Position numbers and translations under genes: made by a program | Notes under the pieces: generated by a model | Databases searched by the model: none | Told to the model about the DNA's origin: nothing | What the model saw: only the letters and a program-made list of their open reading frames with translations | Source: Armigeres subalbatus | Taxonomy: Eukaryota > Arthropoda > Insecta > Diptera > Culicidae | DNA: 64,000 nucleotides | Reading direction: 5' to 3' | NCBI RefSeq assembly: GCF_024139115.2 | Contig: NC_085140.1 | Coordinates: forward strand, 464,569,401-464,633,400 | Part shown: one piece after another, positions 33,200 to 44,694 of the stretch | Numbering within the stretch: the first letter of the stretch is position 1 | Layout of the letters: every line of letters begins with the position of its first letter

Positions 33200-33780
33200 T
33201 TTGAGACGAAAACCAGCGCACAACTGCCACTAGCGGGATGTTTTATGGAGTGAAACGGCCAGAAAAAACGATTATTTTGTTAATTTGTGGGACGCAAATT
33301 AAAGGATGAAAAAGAGCGCATAAGTGTTTTCGGGACGAAAACTAGCGCATAATCATCGTCGGCGGAATGCGCGATGAGGAGAAAATGCCGGGACGGCAAT
33401 TCTCTTGTTAATTTGTGGGACGCAAATTAAATTAGAAAATGTGCGCCTAAGTGTTTTCGGGACGAAAACTAGCACACAATCATCGTCAGCGGGATGAGCG
33501 ATGAGAAAAAAATGCCGGGACGGCAGTTATTTCGTTAATTTGTGGGACGCAAATTGAATAAGAAAATGTGCGCATTAGTGTTTTCGGGACGAAAACTAGC
33601 GCATAAACATCATCGGCGGGATGCGCGATGAGAATAAAAATGCCGGGATGACAATTCTTTTGTTAATTTGTGGGATGCAAATTAAATTAGAAAATGTGCG
33701 CATAAGTGTTTTCGGGACGAAAACGAACGCACGGGATGTTCGGTGAGAAAAAAATAGCGGAACGGCAGTAGAGCACAATC
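33200..33780 (+). repeat. 128-bp tandem repeat built of hairpins with GGGA apices
   Basis: Four clear units start (TTAATTTGTGGGACGC) at 33280, 33408, 33535 and 33663 (spacings 128, 127, 128), with a degenerate unit before. Each unit holds perfect short inverted repeats: TAATTTG-TGGGACG-CAAATTA, GTTTTCG-GGA-CGAAAAC and GCCG-GGA-CGGC. The context (gypsy integrase scrap at 34590) suggests the leader or LTR region of a gypsy element. Confidence 0.9.
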
Positions 33781-34589
33781 ACAATGCGTAATGAGAAAAA
33801 AGCCGGAAAGGCATTTCGTGAAAATGTATTGAAAAATATGTTTTCTGTTCCGCATGGAACGCTTGAGAGGAAAGTGGAGTATGAATGTCAGAATGACTAA
33901 TGAAAATTAGTCAGTAATTTTTCGGAGGCGTCATTGAAAGTAATGAAGAATACGACAGACCACCGACTCCTGGGTTAGAACATTGAAAAACGTGATGGAA
34001 CAGTAGCTCACATAACATATAGGGTTATTTGCCATAAAATGTGATCCTTCCATGATTTTGGAACGATAGCGAACCTAGCGGTAGTCAAGGTTTACTGAAC
34101 TATGAGCATAATACAGAGCAGCACCGCATACTTTTCTGTCTCTTACTTTCGCGTTGGATATAGGGGAGCGTCGTTTGTCAATTGTTGATATATAGTCAAA
34201 TTTGAAACTTGCATTTAGTTCTATCGGTGCAGTAGATGGCTGGAATGTCAGGATGCCGTTCAATCCCGAAGTCGAATGGCATGATAGGAATGAAACATCA
34301 TCGGTAACACAATTGGACGAAGACGTTACACGGTCGGTAGCATATGTAGCTGCACAATGTACGGATGACGATACTGCTGCAAATCACAACAGTTAGCTGG
34401 CGGATGGTGGTGGAAACCCCGAAACGAGCGAGAGATTATCCTCACCAGAGAAAGGACTTGCGGAGCTATGCACGCCTCGTACTCGAACAACGTGCTAGCA
34501 AATAAAACCTGTTGCAATCGATCAAACTTGGGCTGCATCATATCACGAAGCAGAGATCGCTGGGCTGTCTTCGTAGTGATCATATCCCA
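33781..34589. other. No recognised gene
   Basis: Degenerate continuation after the hairpin repeat; short ORFs without motifs. Presumably decayed gypsy sequence, given what lies on either side, but I cannot show it. Confidence 0.4.
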
Positions 34590-34990
34590 TCATTTTCGAA
34601 AATTGTGTCATCCAATGATATGAGACAAGCTTACAATAGGTACCTAGAAAACTTTGAGATAGTTATTGCCATGGCCGCAGCAGTAGCTTCTGGAGAGGAG
34701 TTGACAAACGTTGTTTAGGCGCATAATTTATCTTCTCACCACAACATCATAGTGACACCGGAGGAAATGATATATGGGAGAAGATTTAGAAGAGAGCTAC
34801 TATTGTTGAATCGGGGTAACGTTATCTTAAATGAGGACGAAATTAGGAAGCGAGATCGAAAGACGAAGCTGAAGGGGAAAGACAAGCGTCAAGGTGCTCG
34901 AAAATGTCAAATCATGCTCGGAGACTTAATAATTATATAGAACAAGGCGTGCGTTCAAAAGGGGACAGCAAGTAACTCAAACGAAGGACA
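34590..34990 (+). pseudogene. Ty3/gypsy integrase C-terminal remnant
   Basis: 34512-34718 encodes MRQAYNRYLENFEIVIAMAA and 34752-34940 TPEEMIYGRRFRRELLLL, ...KRDRKTKLKGKDKRQGARKC. Both align in order with the minus-strand gypsy pol at 62161-62800 (LAETYMKLVNKAMATAV; PPEEVMLGRKIRRGLPLF; RDREAKLQGKTREDRRRSARVC). It is broken by a stop at about 34716. It is the same family as the element at the window's right end, but in opposite orientation. Confidence 0.85.
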
Positions 34991-35229
34991 TATAAATTAA
35001 AGTGGGTGGTAATCTATTTGCAGTTAAAATATCACTAATACTTCTAGAGGAAGACAGCATACATCGACAGGAGTACAGGAGGGGAACTCGATTAAAGAAT
35101 GTATGCGTGTAACTGAAAAGGAGAAATCACTTACGAGACAGTAGTAAGAAAAAGTAAGGTATTACATGTTAAACAATCAAGTTGCATTAGAAATTAAAAA
35201 TGGATTGATGGATAACTGAACGGAAACTC
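34991..35229. other. No recognised gene
   Basis: Decayed sequence between the gypsy scrap and the I-group LINE. TTCGTGTCAAGCATTG at about 35240 may be near the LINE 5' end. Confidence 0.4.
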
Positions 35230-35848
35230 CTGGCTATCAGTTCGTGTCAAGCATTGATTACATGCAGACGCGTTTGTTATCGCTGTGCGATTTTTTATTA
35301 CTGTTAATTGTTAGTGTGTTCTGTTTTGTGCTTTTACCGTTTTATCACGGGGTTACCGCTGTGCGGTGTGATTTGGTTGAGCTAGGCACACCATTTTAGC
35401 AGTTACGCCAATTTTATTGGACTTTTTCGGCCCACAGGCCGGTTCTTCCCCTCACAGAGAGGGAATTTGAACCAGATCAGGCCCTCCCCGTGCGGTGGGG
35501 AGGTCATAAAACATTCCAGTCGTGAAGTGCGCATTCTTGCGAACATTTGGATAGTGCGGTTTATCCCGGAAGTGGCCCTTTAAGGGCAGAAAAGGTCGGT
35601 CAAGTGCGGCTGTTTCGGCAAAGTCCTTTCCTCAGTACCATCGGATCGGAAAGTTTTGACTTGCCGAAATTAAAAGTGCTAATTAGGTGCACTCCCTGCA
35701 GGGAGGCACACTTTTGACCGTAAGTGAACTGGGGATCGCCCATTTTGTTGGGACGATATTTTGCCAGTGAAGAGGCAAATACAGTGCTGGGTACTGCTGC
35801 CCTACCGGGGAAGAGGTAGGAGCACGTGTTTGGTGTAGTGTTTGTGCG

Positions 35849-37103
35849 GTGAGGTTGAACCCCCGCGGAAGATTGTTACCAGGATCCGTCCCCTGCGGCA
35901 GTGAGCGAACCAGGAACCCCCCTCCCCTTCCACTAAGTACTTCCCCTCCCCCGACCCCCCCGACTGAAACTGAACTGAAAGATCAAAATGTGATCCAGAT
36001 CCACCGGATCACAAGGAATGCTGGCCAGCAAAGAGAGAACACCCCTCTCCTCGTCATCACGCTTAGCGGGACCTCAAGACCGGAACACATCTTTTTCGGT
36101 TTCTTGAGGTGCCCCACTCGACCCTACTATCCGTCTCCCATGCAGTGCTTCAACTGTTGGGATTTCGGTCACACAAAGACTAGATGTAAAGCCTCTAAAG
36201 CCACGTGTGGGAACTGCTCGGGTTTCCACCCGATCGCAGAGGACAAAAGGTGCGACCTGTCGCCCTTTTGCTCCAAGTGTAGCAGTGGCCAGCACCCCCG
36301 CAAAAGCAGAGCCTGCCCAGCGTATAGATTGGAGAACGATGTCCAGCGGATAAAGGTCGACCGGGACTGTACCTACCCCGAAGCGCGACGCATCCTGCAG
36401 CTGGAAAAGAGTGGAGAGCCAACGTACGCTGAAGTCGCCAATGCAGGTCAAACCTCTAGGAGGAACTCTGCGCGGCGGGTGCCCGAAGAGAGCTCTCAGC
36501 AAAGTGGACCAATTCAACCGACTATGGCTACACTACTTGCCGCCCTCGCCGAAAAGGACGAGAGAATCCGAAAACTGGAAGCCATGATGGAGGAAAGCCT
36601 CCGAAGGAATGCCGAGCTCCAAGATAAACTGGACAAAATTATAAACAGCCAGCTCCTTCAAACAGCAGCAACTCCCCAAGCAATCGGAATTGATGAAATC
36701 GACTTGATGGACGACACACTCACGTCCGTCGAGAAACCGGAAGGGCCCAGCCCTGCCCTTAACAGCTCCTTTACCGAAGTCGAACCCACCCCTCAGACCC
36801 TATCCAAAGCTGACTCCCAAGATACTTCTCGGATCTCCCCTGACCTTGTTTTCCTCTCACCCCATCAAGGAGAGAGTGAACTCAGGTGACGTTACGCCGA
36901 AACGATCGGCAACAGCAGAACGATCTGCACACTCGACACCCACCAGTGTCACTAAAGCGCGGATATCTCCTCAAACTTCCGGCCTCAAGATCGCCGGGAA
37001 GAGGAATATCGCTAGCACGTCGCCAGATCCAACCACCGAGCCCAAGAGTATCCCAAAAACCCAACGGCTTAACGCCAAGAACAGCGGTTCTACCGCTAAA
37101 TAA
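35849..37103 (+). pseudogene. I-group LINE ORF1 with three CCHC knuckles
   Basis: The frame 35849-36889 has a Pro-rich N-terminus and then CFNCWDFGHTKTRC, CGNCSGFHPIAEDKRC and CSKCSSGQHPRKSRAC, followed by the CTYPEARRILQLE motif seen after the knuckles in I-type ORF1, then a coiled-coil stretch (AALAEKDERIRKLEAMMEES). The part before the knuckles is short, so the RNA-binding fold seems partly deleted. A frameshift near 36860 moves the tail to 36846-37103. It is an RNA-binding gag-like protein. Confidence 0.85.
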
Positions 37104-37538
37104 TTGGAACCTTCAACTCCAATGTTACAGCCTCCAACGTGCCACAAATCTCGAACACCACCAACACCAATGAGCCGACGTCGGACCCAGGTAGCCGAGG
37201 CACCATTGGACCGGACGCTATAACCCAACCGGAACCTTTGGAACGACCCCGGCGGCTGGTAAAGGCCGAGGACGAAGAATTACAATGGATCGTCGGGGCG
37301 CCGGTAGACCGGACGTCAAGACCCAACCGGAACGACCGGACCGACCTCGGCATCCAGAGGACGAAGAAATAAAGAAGAGCCTGTCCAGATTCTTTGGTAG
37401 TCGGGGCCCCCCAGTGCGGACGTCATTCCCACACCGGAACTGGGGAACACTCTCCGGCACCATTGGATAGACGGAAGAGGGACGCATCATCCCCCTGCAA
37501 GCATAGCAAGCGCAAGGTATCAAGCCGCTGTTTCTCCG

Positions 37539-39956
37539 GTGGACTCCGAGGGAAGCAAGCGTTTCCCTGTTGGCGTTCTTGGGACGCTCTTTTATTCCCC
37601 GACGGACGACGTGGGATGCAAGCTGCAAGCGCAAAGCCAACATCTTCAAGTCACCACAAACCTCTCCCTCCTTCCAAGGCCGCGTTCCGGGCAACCCGGG
37701 GACCTCCACCCGGGCCATAAGTCCCAACAGTTTCAGCGTCCTGGGCTCCCCGGGCACTCCAACCCGGGTGATAAGTCCCACCTCCGTGGCTCTTCTCCCA
37801 CTTTAAGCGGTACTAGCCGAGCCGGCTCCACCCGGCCACACAATGTATCGTCCAGTGGTTCCAGTTCTTCCTCGTCGTCACCCCTTGACGCACTGAGCTC
37901 CGGGCCAGCCAGTGGATCATCCTCTTCCATCGGCTCCGGCCCGTCCAGGATTCCTCCAGGTACGGTAAGAAACACTCCCCCTTCTTTATCGTCCCCTTTC
38001 CCAACCCCGGCCCTCCCGCTGGAAGTTAAGTACTGCCTCCAATGGAACATCAACGGGTACTGGAACAACCTTCCGAACCTTGAGCTGCTGGTGCACCACA
38101 GCCCACCATGGACCATCGCTCTCCAAGAGGTGAACCGAGTTTCCGACGCCCTCATGGACCGAACGCTCGGAGGCAAGTACCGTTGGACCAGCAAGGTTGG
38201 GAACAATTTTAGGCACTCCGTAGCTATCGGGGTGCTGGTGGACATCCCCTTCGATGTCCTCGATATCGATGAGGACCTGCCGGCTGTCGGTGTCCGGCTA
38301 CATGGAGCTTTGCCTATCACGATCATCAATTTGTACATCCCCTGCGGCGCCTTCCCCGCCGTCAGAAGAAAGGTAAGAAATTTGATCGAAAATGCTACAT
38401 CCCCCCTACTCCTCCTCGGGGACATGAACGCCCACCACCCCATGTGGGGAGGGTCAAGTGCCGACCCTCGCGGCTCCGTCCTAGCCGATGCGTTCCAAGA
38501 AGGCGACCTCGTCACTCTCAATGACGGGGCTCCTACATTTTTCAACGGGCACTCCGCAACTGCCATCGACGTATCCGCGGTAAGTAGGTCCGTTCTGTCG
38601 CGTTTCTCCTGGGAAGCCAGCACCGACCTATACGGTAGTAACCACTACCCGATCCAGATCTCCACCAACGCATCCCCTCCTGTGGAAGTTAAGCGACCCC
38701 GTTGGAAATACGATGAAGCGGACTGGGAGGAGTACGAGCGCGCCACGTCAACGGCCTGCGCGGACCAACCTCCATCGTCCATTTCCGACTTCACCAACAT
38801 GGTCCTTGTCGCAGCACAGCATGCCATCCCACGGTCTAGCGGCCGTCCCGGCCGTCGCGCCCTTAGATGGTGGTCCGAGGAAACTCGGCGTGCGGTTAAG
38901 GCCAGGCGAAAAGCCCTTCGGGCTTTGAGAAAGTTAAGTCCCAACCACCCTCTCAGGCCTGACGCCCTAGATCTGTATAAGGAGAAACACCGACAGTGTA
39001 AGATCATTATCAGGGAAGCAAAATCCAAGCAATGGGAGGATTTCATCGATAGCATCAACCCGTCCCAGACCTCCGCCGAACTTTGGAGGCGGGTAAACGC
39101 GATTAGTGGGAAATCGAGGGGTTCTCCAATCCACCTCGATCAGGGCAACCGCACAATCTCTGACCCTGCACAAGTCGCGAATGCTCTCGGCGACTATTTT
39201 GCTTCCCTGGTAGCTGTTTCCCAGTACCCAGCAGACTTCCAGAGAAACATCACTTCCCATAATCTTCACCTCAACACCACTCTTATTCCCGCGGACCCCC
39301 CCGGCTGCCTGCTGAACCACCCCTTCTCAGCAGGAGAGTTGGCCCACGCGCTCGCCAAGTGCAAAGGGAACTCATCCGGGCCGGATGAGTTGGGGTATCC
39401 CATGATCAAACGGCTCTCTCCGGTCGCGAAGGCCCTTTTTCTGAACCTCGTCAACAACATTTGGGAAAACCGCACTTTTCCTGACGAGTGGAGGAAAAGC
39501 TATGTCATCCCCATCCCGAAGAGTAGTGTTAACAGCCGCGACGCTTCCAAATTTAGGCCAATTTCCCTGACCTCGTGCGCGTCCAAAACTGTCGAAAGGA
39601 TGGTCAATCGGCGGCTTAGGGAAAAACTGGAAGCGGACGGAAGGTTAGGCCATCGTCAACACGCTTTCCGCCCAGGATATGGCACCAGCACCTATTTTGC
39701 CAACCTGGGTAGTGTGCTCCAAGAGGCGTACGAGGAAGGCAAGCATGTTGACCTAGTGTCACTTGACATCGCCAAAGCTTTCAGCCGGACCTGGACCCCA
39801 TTGGTCCTCAGAAAGCTACAAGACTGGGGGATCACTGGCAACATGCTTGCATTCATCAAAAACTTCCTCTCTCGACGAACCTTCCAGGTGCTCATCAGGG
39901 CACTGCATCCAACGAGTATCCCGAAGAAACCGGCGTCCCCCAAGGGTCGGTCCTAG
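37539..39956 (+). pseudogene. I-group LINE ORF2: endonuclease and RT N-terminal part
   Basis: 805-aa frame. After a Ser/Pro-rich start (about residues 1-160; true start uncertain) comes the endonuclease: LQWNINGYWNN, IALQEV (catalytic Glu), INLYIPCG, LLLGDMNAHHPMWGG, and YGSNHYPIQI, where the expected SDH is SNH. Then RT: CKGNSSGPDELGYPMIKRL, PIPKSSVN, FRPISLTSCASKTVERM and SLDIAKAFSRTW (catalytic Asp). A frameshift at about 39897 throws the frame off just before the PQGS motif. Confidence 0.9.
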
Positions 39957-41340
39957 CGGTAACATTATTCCTTATCGCTATGGACGGGGTCTTCAACTCT
40001 CTGCCTGCAAATGTCTACGTATTTGTATACGCAGACGACATCCTGTTGGTTGTCGTTGGAAGTACACCCGGAAGAACCAGGATTAGAACCCAAGCGGCAG
40101 TTACCACCATTCTTCGGTGGGCTTCTTCCGTCGGTTTTGTACTCAACGCCGGTAAATGTGTCCGGGGACACGTGTGCAGCGGGCGGCACCAGCTAGCGGG
40201 GCCATCCATTAAACTCGGCTCGGAGGCCATCCCCAACCGGAAGATCGTCCGTGTTCTTGGTGTCGACATCGACCGGAAGCTTTCCTTTTTACCGCACTTC
40301 CGAGCGGTTAAGGAAGCCTGCAAACCCCGCGTTAACCTCATCAAAACCCTCTCCAAAAAGCACCGCACCAACAACAGGAGCACGAGGCTTAACGTCGGGC
40401 AAGCCATCATTGACAGCCGCCTGCTCTATGGCCTAGAGCTTACATGCCCTGCCTACAGAAGCCTAATCAACATCCTATCGCCTGTTTTTAACAGCTACGT
40501 CCGGACAGCTTCTGGTTTACTCCCGTCCACCCCGGCTGAAGCTTCATGTGTTGACGCTGGCATCCTCCCTTTCCGGCACCGTATCTTAATGGCCATCTGC
40601 CGCAAAGCCGCCTCTTTCGCTGCCTCTACCTCAGGCGATGTCAGGATCCCTCTCCTCGATGAGGCTGACCGGATCCTGAGAAGTGTAGCCGGTACCAGTC
40701 TCCCCCCAGTGGCGCGGGTTCACTGGCACGGAGCGAAGGGCTGGCTGACGCCCTCAGTAAAAATCGACCACACCATCGCCTCGCGGTTCAAAAGGGGAGA
40801 CAACACTGAGGAACTCCGGCGGTCCGTTTCAGAACTGCTCGCAACACGTTTCCGGAACAGCGAAATCCGGTACACTGATGGCTCTGTATCCAGCCGAGGA
40901 GTCGGCTTCGGAGTCTACGGACCCAATCTGGCCAGGTCGGAGAGCCTGCCACGCCAGTGCAACATCTTTTCCGCTGAAGCCGCCGCTGTCTTTGTTGCGG
41001 CCACTACCCCAGCAAATAAACCAATCGTGGTCCTCACCGACTCTGCAAGCGTGGTTTCTGCTCTCCAAAGCGAGACACCCAAGCACCCCTGGATCCAGGG
41101 AATTCTATCTGGAATGATACCAGGTACCACCTTTGCCTGGATCCCCGGCCATTGCGGTATCAGGGGAAACAACGAAGCTGACGCCCTGGCTTGTGTCGGA
41201 CATGAAGGCCTGCTATACACGCGTTCCGTCCCGCTGGCCGACGTTAAGAAATGGACGAAGAGCGTCGTCGGCCAGGACTGGGCTCGGATATGGAACAGCA
41301 ACAGGTGGCTCTTCCTCAGGAAAATCAAGGAACCACCGAC
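39898..41340 (+). pseudogene. I-group LINE ORF2: RT catalytic end and RNase H
   Basis: In the second frame: VPQGSVLAVTLFLIAMDG, then FVYADDILLVVVG (YADD, both Asp present), LGVDIDRKLSFLPH, and an RNase H domain with RYTDGSVSSRGVGFGVYG (first Asp), FSAEAAAVFVA (Glu), VVLTDSASVVSAL (second Asp) and AWIPGHCGIRGNNEADALA (His and last Asp). All four acidic residues of RNase H are visible. A second frameshift occurs at about 41330. Confidence 0.92.
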
Positions 41341-41631
41341 TCCTGGAATGAACCAGCCACCCAGAAAGAACAGCAGGTCATCTCTAGACTCCGAACAGGC
41401 CACACAAGGGTTTCTCACAATTTTGGCGGGGGCCCTTTCCGGTCCACTTGTGAACTATGCGACACGGAAAACAGCGTAGAGCACTTCATCTGTCGGTGCC
41501 CCAAATATGACTACCCCCGAAACCTCTACGGAATTCCAGGTAGCATTCGGGACGCACTGGCGGATGACGAAGCTGCAATGGCCGCCATCTTTTGCTTCCT
41601 GAAGGATGCCCGTTTATTCCACGAAGTTTAG
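41330..41631 (+). pseudogene. I-group LINE ORF2 C-terminus with CCHC
   Basis: Third frame: VISRLRTGHTRVSHNF, then CELCDTENSVEHFICRCPKY, the terminal zinc-knuckle-like motif of I/R1-group ORF2. It ends at the stop at 41629-41631. Confidence 0.88.
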
Positions 41632-42489
41632 CATCCCGACAGCTCACAACATGAAGCCTCGGGAATGAGGCCTTTTATATCAGGCGAACGGGCATTTCCT
41701 AAATATAAGACCCACCCCCCCAGCGATCATTGTTCCGTTTCGGCTGGGGGGGCTTCGACCTTCCCTATCTGTAACTGTACCTCGCCAAACCAACATACAT
41801 GCCATGCCAATTCGCATTCGAATTTTTTTCCACTCCTTTATTGAAGGACATCGATAAAAAGCCTTCGAGCATTTTTCAGGCTCCCTCCGAATTTTTCGGA
41901 TTCTGAATATCGTCACACTCAACAAGTGGCGTTCTGATCCTTTCATCGAAGAAAGGTCGAAAAATAAAAGGATCTCTGTCAAATTGGCAAACATTGGCGA
42001 GGACTTAACGGATAAGGCCTCAACTGCAACTTCAACCCTTCAGGGGCAAAACATTACCACCGGAGAACAGCGCATCAGTAACATCACAGCAGAACATCAC
42101 AACACGGATCTACAGGAACCAGGGGAATGCATATTTAAGGAAGGCAAAGTAGGAAGTCAACCCCCACAGGACTGACCAGGACCAAAATGACCCTACCCAC
42201 GTCGATCACCCGTATCCAACTCGGATTGTGTACCATCGTCTTAAGTGTTTCTGTTTTATTTTAATTGTTTTCATCTGTGCATACATTTTTATTATTTCAC
42301 TTTACGACAAAATTTTAAAATGTTAGGATTAAATAGTTTAATAACAAATGGCGATGCCCTTGGCTGGCACGCAGGGCGGCCCCTCCGGTCGACCCTCTCT
42401 TATATTCTGCACTACTAAATCACCATCGGCGGGACCCAAGGTTGGCCCGCAAAGGGAACTCCTCCAGTTCCCTTTCATCCCTGTGTTGA
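41632..42489 (+). other. I-group LINE 3' UTR, with an unassigned 63-aa ORF
   Basis: Contains paired ACCCACCCCCCCAGC and GCTGGGGGGGC, which could form a hairpin (about 41709-41754). The 63-aa frame 41984-42175 has no recognised motif and may be a fragment of another element. 42340-42480 repeats GGCACGCAGGGCGG- and CCCGCAAAGGG-type GC patches in AT-rich DNA, similar in layout to 45290-45340. Confidence 0.5.
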
Positions 42490-42547
42490 ACTTAATCCTA
42501 GAATTAAAAAAACACATTAATAAAGTTTAAAAAAAAAAAAAAAAAAC
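42490..42547 (+). repeat. Shared LINE 3' terminus and poly-A
   Basis: GTTGAACTTAATCCTAGAAT followed by a run of A, CACATTAATAAAG and poly-A. The same terminus, with small changes, occurs at 24027-24096, 45366-45421, 61021-61081 and, minimally, at 46221-46253. Confidence 0.88.
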
Positions 42548-42589
42548 GTAACCAAAATGCTCAAAGAAACCAAATTCGAGAAAACCCCC

Positions 42590-42750
42590 CACCTCTGGAT
42601 GTAGGTCAACTGGCGTTCACCAAACGACACGGAGTAAAAAACAAGAGACAGGATAACGTAGTAGTCGCCGAGGACGGGCAACAGACGTTCCTTGATGAAA
42701 ATCAAAGGAAGTTACATAAAGAAGCCCTTCGTCAAATCAGAGAATAGGAA
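42590..42750 (+). pseudogene. Gypsy-type integrase C-terminal scrap before env
   Basis: A short frame encodes VGQLAFTKRHGVKNKRQDNV and then FLDENQRKLHKEALRQI, ending at a TAG. Its position just before env and its basic composition fit the last part of an errantivirus-type pol. Upstream pol is gone, replaced by the I-group LINE tail. This is moderate inference. Confidence 0.5.
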
Positions 42751-43032
42751 TACTTCAAGTGAAAGGCTAACTATATACAATACTGTAAGAATATTCCTTT
42801 ACGCAGAACGTACTGCTTGGACATATCCCAGCACTTGCTTTTCCAAGCTTAATTACAAATCGCAATAACTCCTAAACCAGATAGTCGACCTGCTAGCACT
42901 AATCCAATTAAACCCTATCACTATACAAATTCCATTCTAAATAATCCATCTTTGCTTTAAGCTATCGTACTAAACCAGAATAAATTTAGTTATTTTCACT
43001 AATGAAAGTTTTTCTAATTTTAGGACAACATT

Positions 43033-44694
43033 ATGAAGGCTACCACGCTCATCATTTTCGCCGTGATCATCTCTTCATCTACAGCAAGATCCTCCCCTAG
43101 CATCCAAATAACCGATCTCCAACGAAATCCTGGTTTATTAACACTAGACATTGGGAAAACCTTTGTAAAAATTGGGAAGCATCAAATTTACCACACAATT
43201 GACTTGAAACGATACGAACCAATTCTTGCAAAGCTCGAAATTATCCTCCAAGGAATCAAAAGTTTTGAAAATTATACAGATATAACCAAAATGCTTGAGT
43301 CAAAATTTAGCAATACTCAAACTCTGTTTCACAACCTAATGCCAAGACATAGAAACAGACGAGGATTGTTCAATTTTCTCGGTTCTACTCTAAAACAAAT
43401 TACAGGCAATCTGGACGATAATGATCTAATAAAAATTTCGGAGAATATCAGAAAGTTAGAGTCCAATAACAAAATTTTGATAAACGAAAATAACGAACAA
43501 GTCCAAATCAATAGCCAACTTCAAGATAGGATGAATAGAATTATCAGACAGTTAGAAAAGGACCATGATCAAATCAAACGAAGTCTAATAGATTCACGAA
43601 CTAGTTCAGGTGTAGCGAAAAATTTGATAATTCTACAAGACATTCTAAAAACCAATATTTTAATTGATAATGTAAATGATCACTTTAGAACCATTTTTGA
43701 AATAGTACAGCTAGCCAAATTAAGAGTTATTTCCAAAGATATTTTGACTCCTGATGAATTAAAAATTATAATACAACAATTTGAAACCCAAAAGCTTAAC
43801 GTAGAAACCGTAGATCAAATGTACGAATTCCTTGAAATAAGCAGCTTCCATAATGAAACTAAGATTATTTTTGTAATTGAAATTCCCTCGCTCGAAACTC
43901 TTGCCTATAAAACTCTCTTACTAGAACCTTTGATAATTAAAGATAGGACGCTGAAGGTACCGGCAACCATAGCAATCATCAACGATTTCAATCTCTACTT
44001 CATCAACAAACCCTGCCAGGAAATAGGACGCAACCACATCTGTAGCTTGGAAAACCTTCAAAACTCGACAAACGATGGCTGTTTCTCAATGCTTCTCAAC
44101 GGAAAACCAGCAAACTGCTCATTTAAGGAAGTAAGCCAAGTATCGGTGGTAAAACCATTAACCCCAAATCATTTGGTCGTCAAGCAAATCAAAAACCAAG
44201 AGATCATTACTTCTTGTGGAATACATAACAGAACTCTAACTGGCACATTTTTAATAGAATACCATAACTGTACTATCTATATCGATGGGTTGGAATTCAC
44301 CAACAAAGAATGGTATAAAACAGGTCAGTTATCAATCGTTCCACTGGACGGTTTGGACATCCAAATTAAAGACCTAGAGCCTGAGATGAGTTTCGAAAAA
44401 ATCCACATCAACAATAGACATCATCTGGATTCTCTAAGAAAAACCATGAATTCTGTCGTACTAACGTTAATGTCTTTATCAGGCGTCAGCCTGCTTGCCA
44501 TTATAATCACCATTTTATTTTATATGAGCAGAAAAATTTTCCATGAGAAGCAACGTGCCAAACCAACCGGAAACGAGGACGTTTCGGACTTCAAGGAGGG
44601 GCCAGTTACGGACGTAAATGCAACCAGAGTCAAATTGCTGGAACAGCAACTGTTAGCGTCCAACTCTAAGCTAGCCACATTGGACCGGACGTAA
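43033..44694 (+). CDS. Errantivirus-like envelope protein (env), intact ORF
   Basis: 553 aa from ATG 43033. Seen: an N-terminal hydrophobic signal (residues ~1-18); a basic furin-type site RHRNRR at ~105-110 followed by a hydrophobic GLFNFLGSTL segment, which is the fusion-peptide layout of insect errantivirus Env and baculovirus F proteins; heptad-rich coiled coil (~135-185); several N-glycosylation sequons and paired Cys between ~330 and 440; one transmembrane segment (~474-499); a ~50-residue cytoplasmic tail. In this family the protein is a class of membrane-fusion envelope glycoprotein. No stop or frameshift interrupts it, although gag and most of pol are missing, which is notable in a window of broken ORFs. 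Family call is from motif layout; a domesticated role is possible but unsupported. Confidence 0.85.
   Translation: MKATTLIIFAVIISSSTARSSPSIQITDLQRNPGLLTLDIGKTFVKIGKHQIYHTIDLKRYEPILAKLEIILQGIKSFENYTDITKMLESKFSNTQTLFHNLMPRHRNRRGLFNFLGSTLKQITGNLDDNDLIKISENIRKLESNNKILINENNEQVQINSQLQDRMNRIIRQLEKDHDQIKRSLIDSRTSSGVAKNLIILQDILKTNILIDNVNDHFRTIFEIVQLAKLRVISKDILTPDELKIIIQQFETQKLNVETVDQMYEFLEISSFHNETKIIFVIEIPSLETLAYKTLLLEPLIIKDRTLKVPATIAIINDFNLYFINKPCQEIGRNHICSLENLQNSTNDGCFSMLLNGKPANCSFKEVSQVSVVKPLTPNHLVVKQIKNQEIITSCGIHNRTLTGTFLIEYHNCTIYIDGLEFTNKEWYKTGQLSIVPLDGLDIQIKDLEPEMSFEKIHINNRHHLDSLRKTMNSVVLTLMSLSGVSLLAIIITILFYMSRKIFHEKQRAKPTGNEDVSDFKEGPVTDVNATRVKLLEQQLLASNSKLATLDRT

Larger units (their letters stand above)
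35230..42547 (+). mobile_element. I-group LINE, nearly full length (ORF1, ORF2 with RNase H, 3' tail)
   Basis: The order is 5' UTR (about 35230-35848), ORF1, ORF2 (endonuclease, RT, RNase H, CCHC) and a 3' UTR ending in AATTAAAAAAACACATTAATA and poly-A (about 42529-42547). An RNase H domain after RT is characteristic of the I superfamily (I, Loner, Outcast, LOA and relatives). The 3' UTR may be interrupted or recombined between 41930 and 42340, because an unrelated-looking ORF lies there. At least three frameshifts inactivate it. Confidence 0.85.

Noticed and set aside
33200..33780. CRISPR-like array
   Set aside because: Units are 128 bp and similar throughout without unique spacers; the genome is eukaryotic.
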